Positions 48,556-58,145 of a DNA stretch of 64,000 bases are shown here, piece by piece. The notes beneath the pieces are model-generated. The model saw only the letters and a list, made by a program, of their open reading frames with translations, was not told the DNA's origin and ran no database searches. Source of the stretch: Pseudomonas mendocina. Its GTDB lineage: Bacteria > Pseudomonadota > Gammaproteobacteria > Pseudomonadales > Pseudomonadaceae. The position numbers were made by a program, and so were the translations under genes. Every line of letters starts with the position of its first letter. The first letter of the stretch is position 1. Location of the stretch: the NCBI GenBank assembly GCA_037482215.1, contig CP148074.1, forward strand, positions 4,278,001 through 4,342,000, read 5' to 3'.

Positions 48556-49034
48556 TGTCCCTGCACATCCGCCCCGCTACCCGCGATGACGCCGCACTGA
48601 TCCTGCGTTTTATCACCGAACTGGCAATCTATGAGAAAGCCGAGCACGAGGTTAAAACGGATGTGGCCGGTATCGAGTCCAGCCTGTTCGCTGACGGCAG
48701 CACTGCTCACGGCCTGATCTGTGAGTACGACGGCGTGCCGATCGGCTATGCCGTGTACTTTTTCAACTACTCCACCTGGCTGGGCAAACACGGTCTGTAC
48801 CTTGAGGACCTGTACATCAGCCCACAAAGCCGTGGCGTAGGTGCAGGCAAAGCGCTGCTGCGCCATCTGGCCCAACTTGCAGTCAGTAAAGGCTGTGGCC
48901 GCTTCGAGTGGTCAGTGCTGGACTGGAATACCCCGGCAATCGAGTTTTATGAATCTTTCGGCGCCCGTCCACTGGACGAGTGGATCATCTACCGCCTTAC
49001 CGGCCAAGCCCTGCTGGATTTCGCCCAGGGCTAA
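48555..49034 (+). CDS. GNAT family N-acetyltransferase
   Basis: A 159-residue acetyltransferase. The acetyl-CoA site is in LYISPQSRGVGAGKALLRHL (about 88-107), preceded by GLYLEDLYI and followed by WSVLDWNTPAIEFYESFGA. The overall type is that of spermidine/diamine N-acetyltransferase-like GNATs; substrate unknown. Start overlaps the upstream stop (TAATG), implying coupling. Confidence 0.92.
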   Translation: MSLHIRPATRDDAALILRFITELAIYEKAEHEVKTDVAGIESSLFADGSTAHGLICEYDGVPIGYAVYFFNYSTWLGKHGLYLEDLYISPQSRGVGAGKALLRHLAQLAVSKGCGRFEWSVLDWNTPAIEFYESFGARPLDEWIIYRLTGQALLDFAQG

Positions 49035-49050
49035 GGCTAACGGAGCACAT

Positions 49051-49320
49051 ATGAACGAACAGGAAGACGAAGACTTCGCCCAGGACACCCTGAGTCAGGC
49101 CATTGAAAACCAGCTTGAGGCGGGTGACCCGCCATTTGTTCAAGCCGTGATGAATAAGCTGACCCTGGTTGGCATCGAGCGTGAGGAAATCATCGAGATG
49201 ATGGCCCTGGTTCTGGCCGATGAAATCGAGCAGATGCTCGCCGCCGACCGCCCATTTGATCTGGCCCGCTACGAGCAGGGCCTGCGTGCACTGCCACAGT
49301 TACCAGAACAGGGCGAATAG
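49051..49320 (+). CDS. Conserved small acidic protein of unknown function
   Basis: An 89-residue, acidic, helical protein starting MNEQEDEDFAQDTLSQAIE. GGAG lies 6 bases before the ATG at 49051. I do not recognise a named family with certainty; a similar small gene accompanies the GNAT gene in pseudomonads (from memory). It sits 16 bases after the GNAT gene and is likely co-transcribed. Confidence 0.75.
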   Translation: MNEQEDEDFAQDTLSQAIENQLEAGDPPFVQAVMNKLTLVGIEREEIIEMMALVLADEIEQMLAADRPFDLARYEQGLRALPQLPEQGE

Positions 49321-49472
49321 CCGCAGCAGGATTTTTACCGCTGCCCGGCAACTTCTGGCAGCATCAGGGAGCAACAAGGTGTCAGGTGCCCTACACTGCC
49401 AACAGGCGTCACCACGCCCTAATGGCAGCGGCAGGCAAAACGCAGTACACACATCTTATAGCCGGAGCTCAT

Positions 49473-49718
49473 ATGGCCTTTACCCCCGATTTGGTTGCCG
49501 AACTGGAAATTCTTGCCCTGTTTAACCTCGACAGCACGCAAGAAGGCATCAAGGTTCACCACACTGCCGCCGCAACGGCTGTTGCCGCCGCCCAACGCTT
49601 ATACGACAAAGGCCTGATCAGCCAGCCCGATGGCGGTTATCTGACCAGCCTGGGCCTGGATGCGGCCCAACACGCCCAAGGCCTGCTGACCATTCTCAAA
49701 GTGGCAGCCAACGCCTGA
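49473..49718 (+). CDS. TIGR02647 family protein
   Basis: An 81-residue protein, typical in length and sequence (MAFTPDLVAELEILALFNL, then HHTAAATAVAAAQRLYDKGL and SQPDGGYLTSLGLDAAQHAQ). The plan is a small winged-helix-like domain, sometimes annotated as DNA-binding; function unknown. The ATG at 49473 has GGAG 7 bases upstream. Confidence 0.88.
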   Translation: MAFTPDLVAELEILALFNLDSTQEGIKVHHTAAATAVAAAQRLYDKGLISQPDGGYLTSLGLDAAQHAQGLLTILKVAANA

Positions 49719-49833
49719 AGCCCCCGTCTGGATGCCGAACCGCCCGGCATCCAGACATAACCTCAAGTCGCTGGGGCACTTGAGGTTTGAACATGCACTG
49801 CCTGGAAATCAGTTGTCGAGCAGAAGCACCATA

Positions 49834-52689
49834 ATGAGACGTATCGACGAAATACGCCCGGACATCGAAGACGGCATTGATCGCAAAGTGCTGACGCAGC
49901 TGCGCGCACGCTTCCTCAAGGTTAATCAGGGCCGCCTGCAACGCGCCATGCAAGCCTTGTCGACCCGCCAGCAGTTGGTTCTGAGGCTTTTGCCGCTGCT
50001 GTTCCACGTCAATCATCCACTGCTGCCTGGTTATGTCTCAGGCATGACCCCAGCTGGCCTCAGCCACTACGAGCCGGATGACGAGCTACTCACCGAAGCT
50101 CAGCGTTTTAGCCGTTCCTTTAGCTATAAACCCTACCGCGGCCAGCACGTGCTACCGATCCACGGCCTGTTTTTAATGGGTAGCTTAGGTACGGTCGCTC
50201 AGGCTGAACAAAGCGACATGGATTTATGGCTCTGCCATGCCAGCGATCTCAATGAGCAACAACTGCGAGAACTGCGCAAAAAGTGCGACTTACTTGAAGG
50301 CTGGGCAGCGACACAAGGTGCTGAAGCTCACTTCTTTTTGATCGACCCGCAGCGCTTTATTCAGGGCATGCGGGATACCCAGTTGACCTCTGACGACTGC
50401 GGCACTACGCAGCACTACCTACTGCTGGATGAGTTCTACCGCACGGCGATCTGGCTAGGCGGTCGCACCCCCCTTTGGTGGCTGGTGCCAGCCTATGAAG
50501 AACACCGTTACGAGAACTACACCGGAACACTGCTGGCCAAACGCTTCATCCGCGCAGAAGACGTACTCGACCTTGGCCATCTCGCCCACATCCCAGCAGA
50601 AGAGTTTATCGGTGCAGGCATGTGGCAACTGTTCAAAGGCATTGAGTCGCCCTACAAATCCGTACTCAAGCTGCTACTGACCGAGGTTTACGCCAGCGAA
50701 CAACCTAATGTCGAATGCCTGTCACTGCGTTTCAAGCAAGCGGTGTACGCCAACCGCCTGGACATAGACGAGCTGGACCCGTACGTAGTCATCTACCGCC
50801 GCCTTGAGGAATACCTTAAATCCCGGGGCGAGCACGAACGTCTAGAACTGGTAAGGCGCTGTTTGTATTTAAAAGTCGATAAGAAGCTCAGCCGCCCGCC
50901 ACGCACCCCCGGAAAAAGCTGGCAGCGCATCTTGCTTGAGAAGCTCACCCGCGAATGGAACTGGGATAACCGCCAGTTGGCCATGCTCGACAGTCGCAGC
51001 CAGTGGAAGCTACGTCAGGTCAGCGCCGAACGGCGCATGCTGGTTAACGAACTGAACTACAGCTATCGCTTTCTTTCCCAGTTTGCCCGCAAGGAGCTGT
51101 TGACCAACAGCGTCAGCGCCCGAGACATGGCCATACTTGGGCGACGCCTGTATGCCGCCTTCGAGCGTAAATCCGGCAAGATCGAATTCATCAACCCTGG
51201 CATCGCCCCGGACTTAGGCGAAGACACCCTGACCCTGGCCCAACTGCCTGTGCCTGAAGCCCCCAAAGACACCACCTGGGCCTTTTTCAGCGGCAGTTTG
51301 GGTGCCCGCGACTTGGAAAACTTTGCCCCATTGCGACGCAGCCGCGAACTGGTTGAACTGCTAGCGTGGTGTCACCGTAACGGCGTCATTGATGCCAGCA
51401 CCCGGCTCTCACTGCATCCAGGCAGCAGTGACATGAGCGATAACGAACTGTCCAACCTGATCCTCAGCCTGCAGCAAAGCATTCCGCTGCCGCTGCCCCC
51501 TGCAGATGAAGAAGCCCTTCTGCGCCCCAGCGAGCCCGTCGAGGTGCTGTTACTGATCAACGTCGGCATCGACCCGCTAAAGCAGTTCAGCCAAATGAAC
51601 ATGCACATGACCACGGGGCGCACCGATGCACTGGGCTATTCAGGTGTTCGGGAAAACCTGATCCTGACCCTGGATCAAGTTACATTGAACAGCTGGAACG
51701 AGCTGCATGTAAGCCGCTATGCCGGGCCCAATGCCTTACTGGAGTGCCTGCGCGACTACTTGAATGGCCTGCCCGATAATGGCAACCGCCCGAATCTGCG
51801 GGTGCGCTGTTTCTGCCGTAACCGGGCGATAGCCATTGCCGAGCGGGTAGAAGAACTGTTCAGCGACGCAACCAGCAACTACAGCAAGCAGCACGACATC
51901 CGCTACCTGCTACAAATCAAGCAGCAATACCACCTGCTCAGCCTCAAAGCGGGCACAGTCAGCCATACCTGCGTAAAAGGCCTGCCTGCACTGCTGGAGC
52001 ATTTGGGTGAAGGCCAAGCGCAGTACAGCACGCTCAACCTGGACCGGGGAGCTTTGGAGGGTGAAGACCTTGCCCTGATCTTGCCGGCTGGTCGCCCCAA
52101 CTGTATCCAGGTGTTCTACCGCCTCAATGAAGCCGGTGATCAAGCCGAGCTAAGCGTACTCGACGAGCACAACTCGCTCTGGCGCCAGCGTGTTCCATTC
52201 AGGGATGAGCAAAGCCTGCTTACACCTCTGCAACGCTTTCTGCACTCGCTGCTGTATCGGCGCAATGCCCTATTGCCATTGGATACCGGCACCCCGCTCC
52301 AGCAGTTAGAGATTCAGTACTACCGGGTGTTGCCAGATCACCCGCAACGTCCACAGCGGCTGGAGCAGCGCCCAGCGCCATCAGCCCCTTTGAGCCACCC
52401 GTTCTACGATGTGCAGGCCATTGTGGATACCGTGGCCAGCAAGCCGGCCTACGTGACCCTGTACTGCAACCACCGGGAGTTTTCTGAGCTGGAATACACC
52501 ACTGAACTGTTTACGGCGGTGGCTCAGCACATTCTCTCGCAACGTCGCGATAATGCCCGCTACCCCTGCTATATCACCGACCTGGATCTGTCCGCCGTGT
52601 ATGGCGAGGGCCCTGTTCAGAGCGTGCATTACTTACGCTACAAGAGCCGCCTGGAAGCGGCGCTTAATCTGGCGCTGGAGAAGTCCTAG
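49834..52689 (+). CDS. cyaA: Class I adenylate cyclase CyaA
   Basis: A 951-residue cytosolic enzyme making cAMP from ATP. The N-terminal catalytic half has GSLGTVAQAEQSDMDLWLC (about 112), the nucleotidyltransferase-type Gly-Ser and Asp-x-Asp site of enterobacterial-type cyclases, and NYTGTLLAKRFIRAEDVLDLG. The C-terminal half is regulatory. The start at 49834 gives MRRIDEIRPDIEDGIDRKVL; a frame extending to 49732 lacks a ribosome site. In pseudomonads cAMP activates Vfr, with CyaB as the main producer and CyaA secondary. Convergent with rnk. Confidence 0.95.
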   Translation: MRRIDEIRPDIEDGIDRKVLTQLRARFLKVNQGRLQRAMQALSTRQQLVLRLLPLLFHVNHPLLPGYVSGMTPAGLSHYEPDDELLTEAQRFSRSFSYKPYRGQHVLPIHGLFLMGSLGTVAQAEQSDMDLWLCHASDLNEQQLRELRKKCDLLEGWAATQGAEAHFFLIDPQRFIQGMRDTQLTSDDCGTTQHYLLLDEFYRTAIWLGGRTPLWWLVPAYEEHRYENYTGTLLAKRFIRAEDVLDLGHLAHIPAEEFIGAGMWQLFKGIESPYKSVLKLLLTEVYASEQPNVECLSLRFKQAVYANRLDIDELDPYVVIYRRLEEYLKSRGEHERLELVRRCLYLKVDKKLSRPPRTPGKSWQRILLEKLTREWNWDNRQLAMLDSRSQWKLRQVSAERRMLVNELNYSYRFLSQFARKELLTNSVSARDMAILGRRLYAAFERKSGKIEFINPGIAPDLGEDTLTLAQLPVPEAPKDTTWAFFSGSLGARDLENFAPLRRSRELVELLAWCHRNGVIDASTRLSLHPGSSDMSDNELSNLILSLQQSIPLPLPPADEEALLRPSEPVEVLLLINVGIDPLKQFSQMNMHMTTGRTDALGYSGVRENLILTLDQVTLNSWNELHVSRYAGPNALLECLRDYLNGLPDNGNRPNLRVRCFCRNRAIAIAERVEELFSDATSNYSKQHDIRYLLQIKQQYHLLSLKAGTVSHTCVKGLPALLEHLGEGQAQYSTLNLDRGALEGEDLALILPAGRPNCIQVFYRLNEAGDQAELSVLDEHNSLWRQRVPFRDEQSLLTPLQRFLHSLLYRRNALLPLDTGTPLQQLEIQYYRVLPDHPQRPQRLEQRPAPSAPLSHPFYDVQAIVDTVASKPAYVTLYCNHREFSELEYTTELFTAVAQHILSQRRDNARYPCYITDLDLSAVYGEGPVQSVHYLRYKSRLEAALNLALEKS

Positions 52690-52816
52690 GCGCTGTATGA
52701 AAAGTGCCTGCGCTTGATGAAACTTCGTTAAAAACAGTCTGGAATGCTCATTCCCTGCGCAAACTCGAATGCGAGCCCAGTCCGCTCCTCAGCGTTTTTT
52801 TGCCTCGCCTGATCCT

Positions 52817-52842
52817 CGCTCGGTTCTGTAAAGAACCGAGCG
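52817..52842. terminator. Palindrome between cyaA and rnk
   Basis: CGCTCGGTTCT-GTAA-AGAACCGAGCG is an 11-bp perfect stem between convergent genes. On the minus strand an A-run, not a T-run, follows further on; on the plus strand none. It probably acts as a bidirectional transcript end. Confidence 0.6.
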
Positions 52843-52852
52843 CCGGGGCCAA

Positions 52853-53263
52853 TCAGGAACGGGTGTACTCACCAGCTGCTTCAGGCTGATAGTCCACCGC
52901 CAGCAGACTCAGTTTCAGCACCTTGCCAGATGGCGTTGGCCAGTCGATCTCTTGGCCTACGCTCAACCCCAACAGCGCCGTGCCCACTGGAGCCAGAACC
53001 GAGACAGTGCCTTCAGGGCCGACTTCGTGCGGGTAAACCAGCGTCAGGTTGTAGTCTTTACCGCTGCTGATCTCACGGCAATGCACGCGAGAGTTCATGG
53101 TAACCACACCGGCTGGCACCTCGTCATGGCCAACCACTTCGGCGCGATCAAGCTCAGCTTGCAGGGCCTCGGCACCTGGCCCGAAATCGTCCAGGTCATC
53201 AAGCATCTGTTCCAGACGCTGCAGGTCCAAGCGAGTGATAGTGATTGAAGGTGCGCTACTCAT
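52853..53263 (-). CDS. rnk: Nucleoside diphosphate kinase regulator Rnk
   Basis: A 136-residue GreA/GreB-like protein lacking the long coiled coil. The N-terminal helices are short (LDLQRLEQMLDDLDDF) and the C-terminal FKBP-like part has VHCREISSGKDYNLTLVYP and SVLAPVGTALLGLSVGQEIDW. It binds RNA polymerase and raises Ndk levels in P. aeruginosa and E. coli. Strong AGGAG at the start. Convergent to cyaA. Confidence 0.95.
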   Translation of the reverse strand: MSSAPSITITRLDLQRLEQMLDDLDDFGPGAEALQAELDRAEVVGHDEVPAGVVTMNSRVHCREISSGKDYNLTLVYPHEVGPEGTVSVLAPVGTALLGLSVGQEIDWPTPSGKVLKLSLLAVDYQPEAAGEYTRS

Positions 53264-53299
53264 AGTGCGATTACATCTCCTTTAAATTAAACGTAATAA

Positions 53300-53333
53300 A
53301 TGCAAAAAACCCCATCGTGATGATGGGGTTTTC
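53300..53333 (-). terminator. Intrinsic terminator of cyaY-DUF1289
   Basis: Minus strand: AACCCCATC-ATCAC-GATGGGGTTTTTTG. A strong hairpin with a T run, 50 or so bases after the DUF1289 stop and 37 bases before the rnk start. Confidence 0.9.
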
Positions 53334-53380
53334 GCTGAATTTGCATTGACCCTACCACAGCCAATTAAATAAACAAGACC

Positions 53381-53557
53381 CTACTCTGTATGGGCCTGTT
53401 TAGCCGCCTGCAGTCGCTGCATTGACTGTGCGCAAACCTGCCGACGTGCGGCACTGTCTAGGGCGGCCCATTGCAGGATTTCTGCCAGAAGGCGCCCGCA
53501 ACCCAAGCACATATCTTGATTATTCAGACAACATTGCCGACGACAGGGTGAGGCCAC
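53381..53557 (-). CDS. DUF1289 family small Cys-rich protein
   Basis: A 58-residue protein starting at a GTG (53557) 17 bases after the cyaY stop, with AAGGCAGAAG upstream. Sequence VASPCRRQCCLNNQDMCLGC carries the CxxxC/CxxxxxxCxxC pattern of the DUF1289 family, likely a metal or iron-sulfur site. A longer frame goes into cyaY on the same strand but is unsupported. Placement after the iron-handling cyaY makes a link to iron-sulfur work plausible, unproven. Confidence 0.82.
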   Translation of the reverse strand: MASPCRRQCCLNNQDMCLGCGRLLAEILQWAALDSAARRQVCAQSMQRLQAAKQAHTE

Positions 53558-53573
53558 CTTCTGCCTTGGACTG

Positions 53574-53906
53574 TCAGATCTCGTCGAAGTCGAGTTCTGC
53601 ACCGGATTGCTCCAAGGTGATGCGCGCCAGCATCTCACCCAACGCTTCGTCACTGCTGTCACACACCCACTGGCTGCTCTCCTCGTCATAATCGAAGTGA
53701 TAGCCACCCGAACGCGCCGCCAACCACAGCTGACGCAGCGGCTCCTGACGGCTGAAAATCAGTTGTGTGCCGTTCTCGAAACGCACAGTTAGCACACCAC
53801 CCGAGTTTTCCAGGTCAAGATCCAGGTCGCTGTCATCAAAAATGTCTTCCACCGCTTGCTGGGTGGCGTCGACCAGATCGTGGAAACGGGCTTCAGTCAA
53901 ACTCAT
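53574..53906 (-). CDS. cyaY: Frataxin homologue CyaY
   Basis: A 110-residue iron-binding protein that regulates the IscS/IscU iron-sulfur assembly complex. The acidic first helix (EARFHDLVDATQQAVEDIFDDS) and the strand SGGYHFDYDEESSQWVC are diagnostic, with the conserved Trp. (Strings quoted in part.) It is followed by the DUF1289 gene. Divergence from the usual lppL neighbour is caused by the AraC gene next to it. Confidence 0.94.
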   Translation of the reverse strand: MSLTEARFHDLVDATQQAVEDIFDDSDLDLDLENSGGVLTVRFENGTQLIFSRQEPLRQLWLAARSGGYHFDYDEESSQWVCDSSDEALGEMLARITLEQSGAELDFDEI

Positions 53907-54003
53907 TACGGCTACCTCAAAAAATCAGCACGACACATTTCGAACTTCGCGCTATGAAACCGTGCCCTTGGCGGTTAAGCAAGGCACAAAGCAGAAACTC
54001 ATC

Positions 54004-55041
54004 TCAAGGCGACAGCTGGCGGCGGTATTCGCCGGGTGTTTGCCCAGTCCAACGGCGAAAAGCTCTGGCCAGAGAGCCCGACTCACTAAAGCCCACCAAA
54101 AAGGCAATTTCGGTCAATTCCAGCGCCGGGTCGCGCAAGTAATGCAGCACCAGTTGCTGGCGGGTGTCATCCACCAGTTGGTTGAATGACATCCCGGCTT
54201 CACTCAGGCGGCGCTGTAAGGTTCTTGGGCTCATGGCCAGCTTTTCTGCAATCTGTTGCAAATCAGCGCCAGACTCCGGCAGCAATCGAAAAAGCTCCAT
54301 CCGCGCCCGGTCCAGCACGCTATGGCCCTGCTGGCTTTCCGCCAACAGGCGCTCGGCATAGGCATCCAGCATCAGCCTGAGCTGAGCATCCGCCTGCCCC
54401 AGCGGGGTCGGCAATAGCCGTTTGGGAAAGACCAAAGCGTTATCTGCCTGACCAAACAAAACCGGGCAACGAAAAATTCGCGCATGCTCCGAAGTGTCTG
54501 GCGGTGCAGCATGCTGAAAGCGCACCTCACTGGGCGGAATATCCAGACCGCTTATCCAGCGCCCGAATGTCACCCACCCGGCCAAGGTTTCCTCACTCAA
54601 CTGCCGCTGCTGTTGCGTCGAATAAGGCACCCAACTGTGTACGACATGCGCCTCCCAGCCCTCCCGGGGCGGCTCATCCGCTAGGTCGACACGGCCAAGG
54701 TTGCCCACCAGCGAGGCATACCGCGCCTGCCGATGCAGCGCATCAGCCAACGTTGCACAACTCATGATCAGGTAGCCCAGTACGCCGTAATAGCCAGGAC
54801 GCACCGACTCCCCCACGTGCAGGCCAAGGCTGTCGTCCCCGGTCAGCTTCCTGCCAAGCTCCAGAAGCTCAAGATAGGTACTGGCAGCAATACGCTGATC
54901 GCGCTGGGTCAGTATGTGCGGGTTTAGACGCACCTGCTGCAGCAACTCCGTCATATCCAGACCCCGTCGCCCGAGGTAATCCAGCAAACCCTGAACATAA
55001 GCGACAGAAACCGAACTGCTGAGGTTGAGCGACTGTTCCAT
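54004..55041 (-). CDS. AraC family transcriptional regulator
   Basis: A 345-residue regulator. The N-terminal Arabinose_bd-type domain (about 20-200) is the type found in OruR/ArgR-like and MmsR-like pseudomonad regulators. The C-terminal DNA-binding part (about 245-345) has two helix-turn-helix segments (LQQIAEKLAMSPRTLQRRLS and LTEIAFLVGFSESGSLARAF). No effector or target gene is evident beside it. It interrupts the usual cyaY-lptM neighbourhood, so it is likely an insertion relative to P. aeruginosa. Confidence 0.9.
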   Translation of the reverse strand: MEQSLNLSSSVSVAYVQGLLDYLGRRGLDMTELLQQVRLNPHILTQRDQRIAASTYLELLELGRKLTGDDSLGLHVGESVRPGYYGVLGYLIMSCATLADALHRQARYASLVGNLGRVDLADEPPREGWEAHVVHSWVPYSTQQQRQLSEETLAGWVTFGRWISGLDIPPSEVRFQHAAPPDTSEHARIFRCPVLFGQADNALVFPKRLLPTPLGQADAQLRLMLDAYAERLLAESQQGHSVLDRARMELFRLLPESGADLQQIAEKLAMSPRTLQRRLSEAGMSFNQLVDDTRQQLVLHYLRDPALELTEIAFLVGFSESGSLARAFRRWTGQTPGEYRRQLSP

Positions 55042-55187
55042 CCTGGCTCCCGATTACCGCAGTGGTCATACACAAGCCTGCAACATTACAGGCAAAGCCG
55101 CGCCAGACGGGATGCCCGGCGAATAGGCAAGGCGTCTGGCGCTCGGTATACTCCGGTGCAATCATGCATTTTTTCAAGGATTTCACC

Positions 55188-55313
55188 ATGAAGCGCCTGT
55201 TCACAGCCTTTATCGCGATGCTTGCCGTCAGCACCCTGCTCGCAGGTTGCGGCCAGAAAGGTCCTCTGTACCTGCCTGACGAAAGCAAACCTGCCGCCGC
55301 GCAAACCGAATAA
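55188..55313 (+). CDS. lptM: LptM-type small lipoprotein (LppL)
   Basis: A 41-residue lipoprotein. Signal and lipobox MLAVSTLLAGC (Cys 21), then CGQKGPLYLP, the diagnostic motif of LptM (YifL), which aids LptD maturation at the outer membrane. AAGGA lies about 8 bases before the ATG. Directly upstream of lysA (9 bases), as in most gammaproteobacteria. Confidence 0.93.
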   Translation: MKRLFTAFIAMLAVSTLLAGCGQKGPLYLPDESKPAAAQTE

Positions 55314-55322
55314 GGACTGTTC

Positions 55323-56570
55323 ATGAACGCTTTCAACTACCGCGACGGTCAGCTGTTCGCGGAAGGTGTTGCCCTGTCCGCGATTGCACAGCGTTTCGGC
55401 ACACCGACTTACGTTTACTCCCGCGCCCACATTGAGGCGCAGTACCGCAGCTACACCGACGCCCTGCAAGGTATGCCGCATCTGGTCTGCTTTGCGGTAA
55501 AAGCCAACTCCAACATCGGTGTGCTGAATGTGCTGGCGCGCCTGGGTGCCGGTTTCGATATCGTTTCCCGTGGTGAGCTTGAGCGCGTCATTAGCGCCGG
55601 TGGCGATCCGGCTAAAGTGGTGTTCTCAGGCGTCGGTAAGAGCCGTGACGACATGCGCCGCGCACTAGAAGTGGGCGTGCACTGCTTTAATGTTGAATCC
55701 AGCGAAGAGCTGGAGCGCCTGCAAGTCGTCGCAGCCGAAATGGGCAAACAGGCGCCCGTCTCCCTGCGCGTGAACCCGGACGTGGACGCAGGTACTCACC
55801 CGTACATCTCCACCGGCCTTAAAGAAAACAAATTCGGCATCGATATCGAGCAGGCCGAGGCAGTTTATGCCCGCGCTGCCGAGCTGCCGAACCTGAACAT
55901 CATCGGCGTGGACTGCCACATCGGCTCCCAGCTGACCACGTTGCCGCCGTTCCTCGACGCCCTGGACCGCCTGCTGGTTCTGATCGACCGTCTGGCCGAG
56001 CGCGGCATCACCATCAAGCACCTAGATCTCGGTGGCGGCCTTGGCGTGCAGTACCGCGACGAGCAACCGCCGGTCGCAGGCGATTACGTACAGGCAATTC
56101 GCCAGCGTCTGACGGGGCGTGATCTGGCCCTGGTTTTCGAGCCGGGCCGTTATATCGTCGCCAACGCAGGCGTGCTGCTGACCCGCGTCGAATACCTCAA
56201 GCACACCGAGCACAAAGACTTCGCCATTGTTGATGCGGCGATGAACGACCTGATCCGTCCGGCGCTGTATCAAGCCTGGATGGACGTGTCGGCGGTGCAG
56301 CCGCGCGACGGCGAAGCACGTCGCTATGACATTGTCGGCCCGATCTGCGAAACCGGTGACTTCCTCGCCAAAGACCGCGAGCTGGTACTGGCAGAAGCGG
56401 ACCTGCTGGCTGTACGTTCTGCCGGTGCTTACGGTTTTGTCATGAGCTCCAACTACAACACTCGCGGCCGTGCGGCTGAGGTGATGGTGGATGGCGACGA
56501 GGCCTTTGAAGTGCGCCGCCGCGAAACCCTCACCGAGCTGTTCGCCGGCGAGAGCTGCCTGCCGAGTTAA
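55323..56570 (+). CDS. lysA: Diaminopimelate decarboxylase LysA
   Basis: A 415-residue PLP enzyme of fold type III that makes L-lysine from meso-diaminopimelate. The PLP lysine is in [20 protein letters not shown] (about 59), the phosphate-binding glycines are in [11 protein letters not shown] and the substrate Cys/Glu motif in [16 protein letters not shown]. Coupled with dapF, which supplies its substrate; the stop of lysA is 11 bases from the dapF start. Confidence 0.97.
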   Translation: MNAFNYRDGQLFAEGVALSAIAQRFGTPTYVYSRAHIEAQYRSYTDALQGMPHLVCFAVKANSNIGVLNVLARLGAGFDIVSRGELERVISAGGDPAKVVFSGVGKSRDDMRRALEVGVHCFNVESSEELERLQVVAAEMGKQAPVSLRVNPDVDAGTHPYISTGLKENKFGIDIEQAEAVYARAAELPNLNIIGVDCHIGSQLTTLPPFLDALDRLLVLIDRLAERGITIKHLDLGGGLGVQYRDEQPPVAGDYVQAIRQRLTGRDLALVFEPGRYIVANAGVLLTRVEYLKHTEHKDFAIVDAAMNDLIRPALYQAWMDVSAVQPRDGEARRYDIVGPICETGDFLAKDRELVLAEADLLAVRSAGAYGFVMSSNYNTRGRAAEVMVDGDEAFEVRRRETLTELFAGESCLPS

Positions 56571-56581
56571 AGGATCAGCCT

Positions 56582-57412
56582 ATGCTTCTGCGTTTTACCA
56601 AGATGCACGGCCTCGGTAATGACTTCATGGTCCTTGACCTGATCAGCCAGCACGCGCACATCCAGCCGAAAAACGTCAAACACTGGGGCGATCGCCATAC
56701 CGGTATTGGTTTCGACCAGTTACTGATTGTGGAGCCGCCGAGCAACCCAGACGTGGATTTCCGCTACCGCATTTTCAACGCCGATGGCTCGGAAGTTGAG
56801 CAATGCGGTAATGGTGCACGCTGCTTTGCCCGTTTTGTACTGGACAAGCGCCTGACCACCAAGAAGCTGATCCGCGTTGAAACCAAGAGCGGCATCATCG
56901 AGCTGAATGTCCGTCACGACGGCCAGATCACCGTGGACATGGGTGCTCCGCGCCAGCAACCGGCACAAGTGCCGTTCCAGGCTGAGCAACAGGCCCTGAG
57001 CTATCAGGTTGAAGTCGACGGCCAGCAGGTCGAGCTCGCGGCCATCTCCATGGGCAACCCCCATGGTGTGCTGCGCGTGGATAATGTCGAAACAGCCCCC
57101 GTGCATAGCCTCGGTCCGAAACTTGAGCACCACCCACGCTTTCCGCAGCGGGCCAATATTGGTTTCCTGCAAGTGCTCGACCGCAGTCACGCCAAACTGC
57201 GCGTATGGGAACGTGGTGTCGGTGAAACCCAGGCCTGCGGCACAGGTGCCTGCGCTGCGGCTGTGGCAGCCATTAGCCAGGGTTGGATGGATTCGCCGGT
57301 GCAGATCGAGCTGCCGGGCGGCAAACTGCACATCGAGTGGGCAGGCCCAGGCCAGCCCGTTATGATGACCGGCCCAGCAGTACGCGTATACGAAGGACAG
57401 GTTCGCTTATGA
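56582..57412 (+). CDS. dapF: Diaminopimelate epimerase DapF
   Basis: A 276-residue enzyme converting LL- to meso-diaminopimelate for lysine and peptidoglycan. The two catalytic cysteines are in [14 protein letters not shown] (about 75) and [14 protein letters not shown] (about 219). The N-terminal [15 protein letters not shown] is typical. It overlaps the DUF484 gene by 4 bases (ATGA). Confidence 0.97.
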   Translation: MLLRFTKMHGLGNDFMVLDLISQHAHIQPKNVKHWGDRHTGIGFDQLLIVEPPSNPDVDFRYRIFNADGSEVEQCGNGARCFARFVLDKRLTTKKLIRVETKSGIIELNVRHDGQITVDMGAPRQQPAQVPFQAEQQALSYQVEVDGQQVELAAISMGNPHGVLRVDNVETAPVHSLGPKLEHHPRFPQRANIGFLQVLDRSHAKLRVWERGVGETQACGTGACAAAVAAISQGWMDSPVQIELPGGKLHIEWAGPGQPVMMTGPAVRVYEGQVRL

Positions 57413-58107
57413 CCGATACACAGGACGCCCCACAGGTACTGGATTCCGAGACCGTCGCAGCCTATCTGCGCCTGCACCCGGAGTTCTTTATCGACCACGA
57501 CGAGTTGATCCCTGATCTGCGTATTCCACACCAACGTGGCGATACCGTGTCGCTGGTGGAGCGTCAGGTCAAACTGCTGCGCGACCGCAACATCGAGATG
57601 CGCCACCGCCTTTCGCAACTGATGGACGTTGCCCGTGACAACGACCGCCTGTTTGAAAAGACCCGCCGCCTGATCCTAGATCTGCTGGACGCCAACAGCC
57701 TGGAAGAAGTCGTCAGTTGCGTTGAAGACAGCCTGCGCCGTGAGTTTCAGGTGCCCTTTGTCGGCCTCATCCTGTTCAGCGACGCGCCCTTACCGGTCGG
57801 CCGTTCGGTTACCAGCGCCGAGGCTCAACAAGCCATCGGCGGCCTGCTCAGCGGCGGCAAAACCATCTGCGGCGGCCTGCGCGAGCATGAGCTGAACTTC
57901 CTCTTCGGTGAGGAAGACGGCAGCCAGATCGGCTCAGCGGCTGTAGTCGCGATTAACCATCAGGGCAACCACGGTGTACTGGCCATTGGCAGTGCCGACC
58001 CGCAGCATTACAAAAGCTCAATTGGCACCCTGTTCCTCGGCTATATCGCCGAAGTCCTGGCCCGCGTTGTGCCCAGCCACGCGACACCGCTACGTTCGGT
58101 ACGCTGA
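57409..58107 (+). CDS. DUF484 family protein
   Basis: A 232-residue protein with a GAF-like fold. After a helical N-terminal stretch ([20 protein letters not shown]) comes a coiled coil (about 45-85) and a GAF-type domain (about 90-225). Its function is unknown; the gene is always found between dapF and xerC. It has no catalytic motif that I can see. Start set at 57409 by the ATGA overlap with dapF; the frame is open further upstream inside dapF. Confidence 0.93.
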   Translation: MTDTQDAPQVLDSETVAAYLRLHPEFFIDHDELIPDLRIPHQRGDTVSLVERQVKLLRDRNIEMRHRLSQLMDVARDNDRLFEKTRRLILDLLDANSLEEVVSCVEDSLRREFQVPFVGLILFSDAPLPVGRSVTSAEAQQAIGGLLSGGKTICGGLREHELNFLFGEEDGSQIGSAAVVAINHQGNHGVLAIGSADPQHYKSSIGTLFLGYIAEVLARVVPSHATPLRSVR

Positions 58108-58145
58108 TCCTACACCGGGGTGGCAGCGCCCCGGCGGGAGCCTCC

